Positions 5,457 to 5,904 of a stretch of DNA of 5,904 nucleotides are shown piece by piece; position 1 is the stretch's first letter, and each line of letters starts with the position of its first letter. Location of the stretch: positions 1-5,904 of the forward strand of contig JAMWDA010000096.1 in assembly GCA_023818995.1 (NCBI GenBank). Reading direction: 5' to 3'. The position numbers were made by a program, and so were the translations under genes. The stretch is from Candidatus Omnitrophota bacterium (GTDB lineage Bacteria > Omnitrophota > Gorgyraeia > Duberdicusellales > 4484-171). A model generated the notes under the pieces. The model was not told the origin of the DNA. It saw nothing but the letters and a program-made list of their open reading frames with translations, and did no database searches.

Positions 5457-5904
5457 TTATCTTTCTCCTTTCCTTTTAGGTGATTTTTTAACGGATGGTT
5501 TACATAAAACTATTAGGACTGACCGTGGTCCTACTAAAAACTCTTCCTGGTTATCCAAAAGCTTTTCTTTACCGGGCTCACAAATATCATCAGGAGGTAA
5601 ATAATCTGTATGAGCAAATAAATACCAACCCATACCTTGAGGCATCTTAGGCAACTCAAAAGTGTGAGGTTCCCAATGCATATTCATAGCCACATAAATG
5701 GTGTTATCCTCAACTGTTCCTCCTTTAGCGTGTTTACCACAAAGCATAAATGCTAAAACTCTGCTTCCTGCTGACCAATCAGCATACCAAGCTTTTGTCC
5801 CATGCCAGGTTATATCAGCATATCCACTACCTACATAATCACAGTTACGAAAATGCCCCTTATTTCTTAAAACAGGATGAGCTTTCCTGAAAGCGATGAG
5901 CTGC
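5457..5904 (-). CDS. glgX: Glycogen debranching enzyme GlgX/isoamylase-type, C-terminal part (5' end outside the window)
   Basis: The frame stays open from the right edge (first full codon at 5903) to TAA at 5457-5459, 149 codons including the stop. Methionines inside it, such as at 5747, are internal, because the reading continues upstream with GlgX-type sequence: LIAFRKAHPVLR, DITWHGTKAWYADWSAGSR and VLAFMLCG match the end of the GH13 barrel and the start of the C-terminal beta domain of GlgX/isoamylase. IYVAMNMHWEPHTFELP and a final VGPRSVLIVL are typical of that beta domain. The family hydrolyses alpha-1,6 branches in glycogen and is about 650-720 residues, so the catalytic residues are not visible. 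The last residues (KPSVKKSPKRKGER) form a basic tail, part of which is imposed by the Shine-Dalgarno site of the next gene. It leads the visible operon; any promoter is outside the window. Confidence 0.92.
   Translation of the reverse strand, partial: QLIAFRKAHPVLRNKGHFRNCDYVGSGYADITWHGTKAWYADWSAGSRVLAFMLCGKHAKGGTVEDNTIYVAMNMHWEPHTFELPKMPQGMGWYLFAHTDYLPPDDICEPGKEKLLDNQEEFLVGPRSVLIVLCKPSVKKSPKRKGER

Noticed and set aside
5457..5747. A separate 96-residue gene starting at the Met at 5747
   Set aside because: The frame continues open to the right edge with GlgX-type sequence (DITWHGTKA and others), and no ribosome site precedes that Met.
1..5904. CRISPR arrays, tRNA/rRNA genes, insertion sequences, riboswitches
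   Set aside because: No repeated spacer-like units, RNA-gene signatures, transposase or long leader regions; the longest gap between genes is 103 nt and is filled by the terminator.

Overview
The window is a tightly packed bacterial gene cluster with every supported gene on the minus strand, so transcription runs from high to low coordinates. The DNA is AT-rich, Shine-Dalgarno sites are clear, and many neighbouring genes overlap by 4 nt (ATGA) or lie 1-14 nt apart. Nothing in it fixes the taxon. The style (AT-rich, protein families usual in free-living bacteria, no mobile DNA, no RNA genes) would fit an uncultured environmental bacterium, for example an Omnitrophota-like lineage, but that is a weak guess.

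Layout in transcription order: (1) the C-terminal end of a GlgX/isoamylase-type glycogen debranching enzyme, entering from the right edge (5904-5457); (2) a three-gene partner-switching module: a STAS anti-anti-sigma factor (RsbV/SpoIIAA-like), a GHKL serine kinase/anti-sigma factor (RsbW-like), and a PP2C/SpoIIE phosphatase with an N-terminal cyclic-nucleotide-binding domain (RsbU-like); (3) a three-gene block of a PfpI-type DJ-1 protein, a KdgF-like single-domain cupin and a second, larger DJ-1-superfamily protein with a lysine-rich tail; (4) a strong intrinsic terminator (14-bp perfect stem); (5) a separate two-gene unit, a 4-OT/MIF-superfamily tautomerase followed after 1 nt by a large thiamine-diphosphate enzyme of the acetolactate-synthase fold, which runs off the left edge.

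The most interesting reading is that glycogen breakdown, a complete kinase/phosphatase partner switch with a ligand-binding input domain, and two DJ-1 proteins plus a cupin form one transcription unit. No sigma factor is visible, so the output of the switch is unknown. The order glgX - STAS - HATPase - PP2C recalls, from memory, the icfG cluster of Synechocystis, which links carbon and glucose metabolism to a partner switch. The input domain here (cNMP-binding) and the DJ-1/cupin tail would make this a distinct version.
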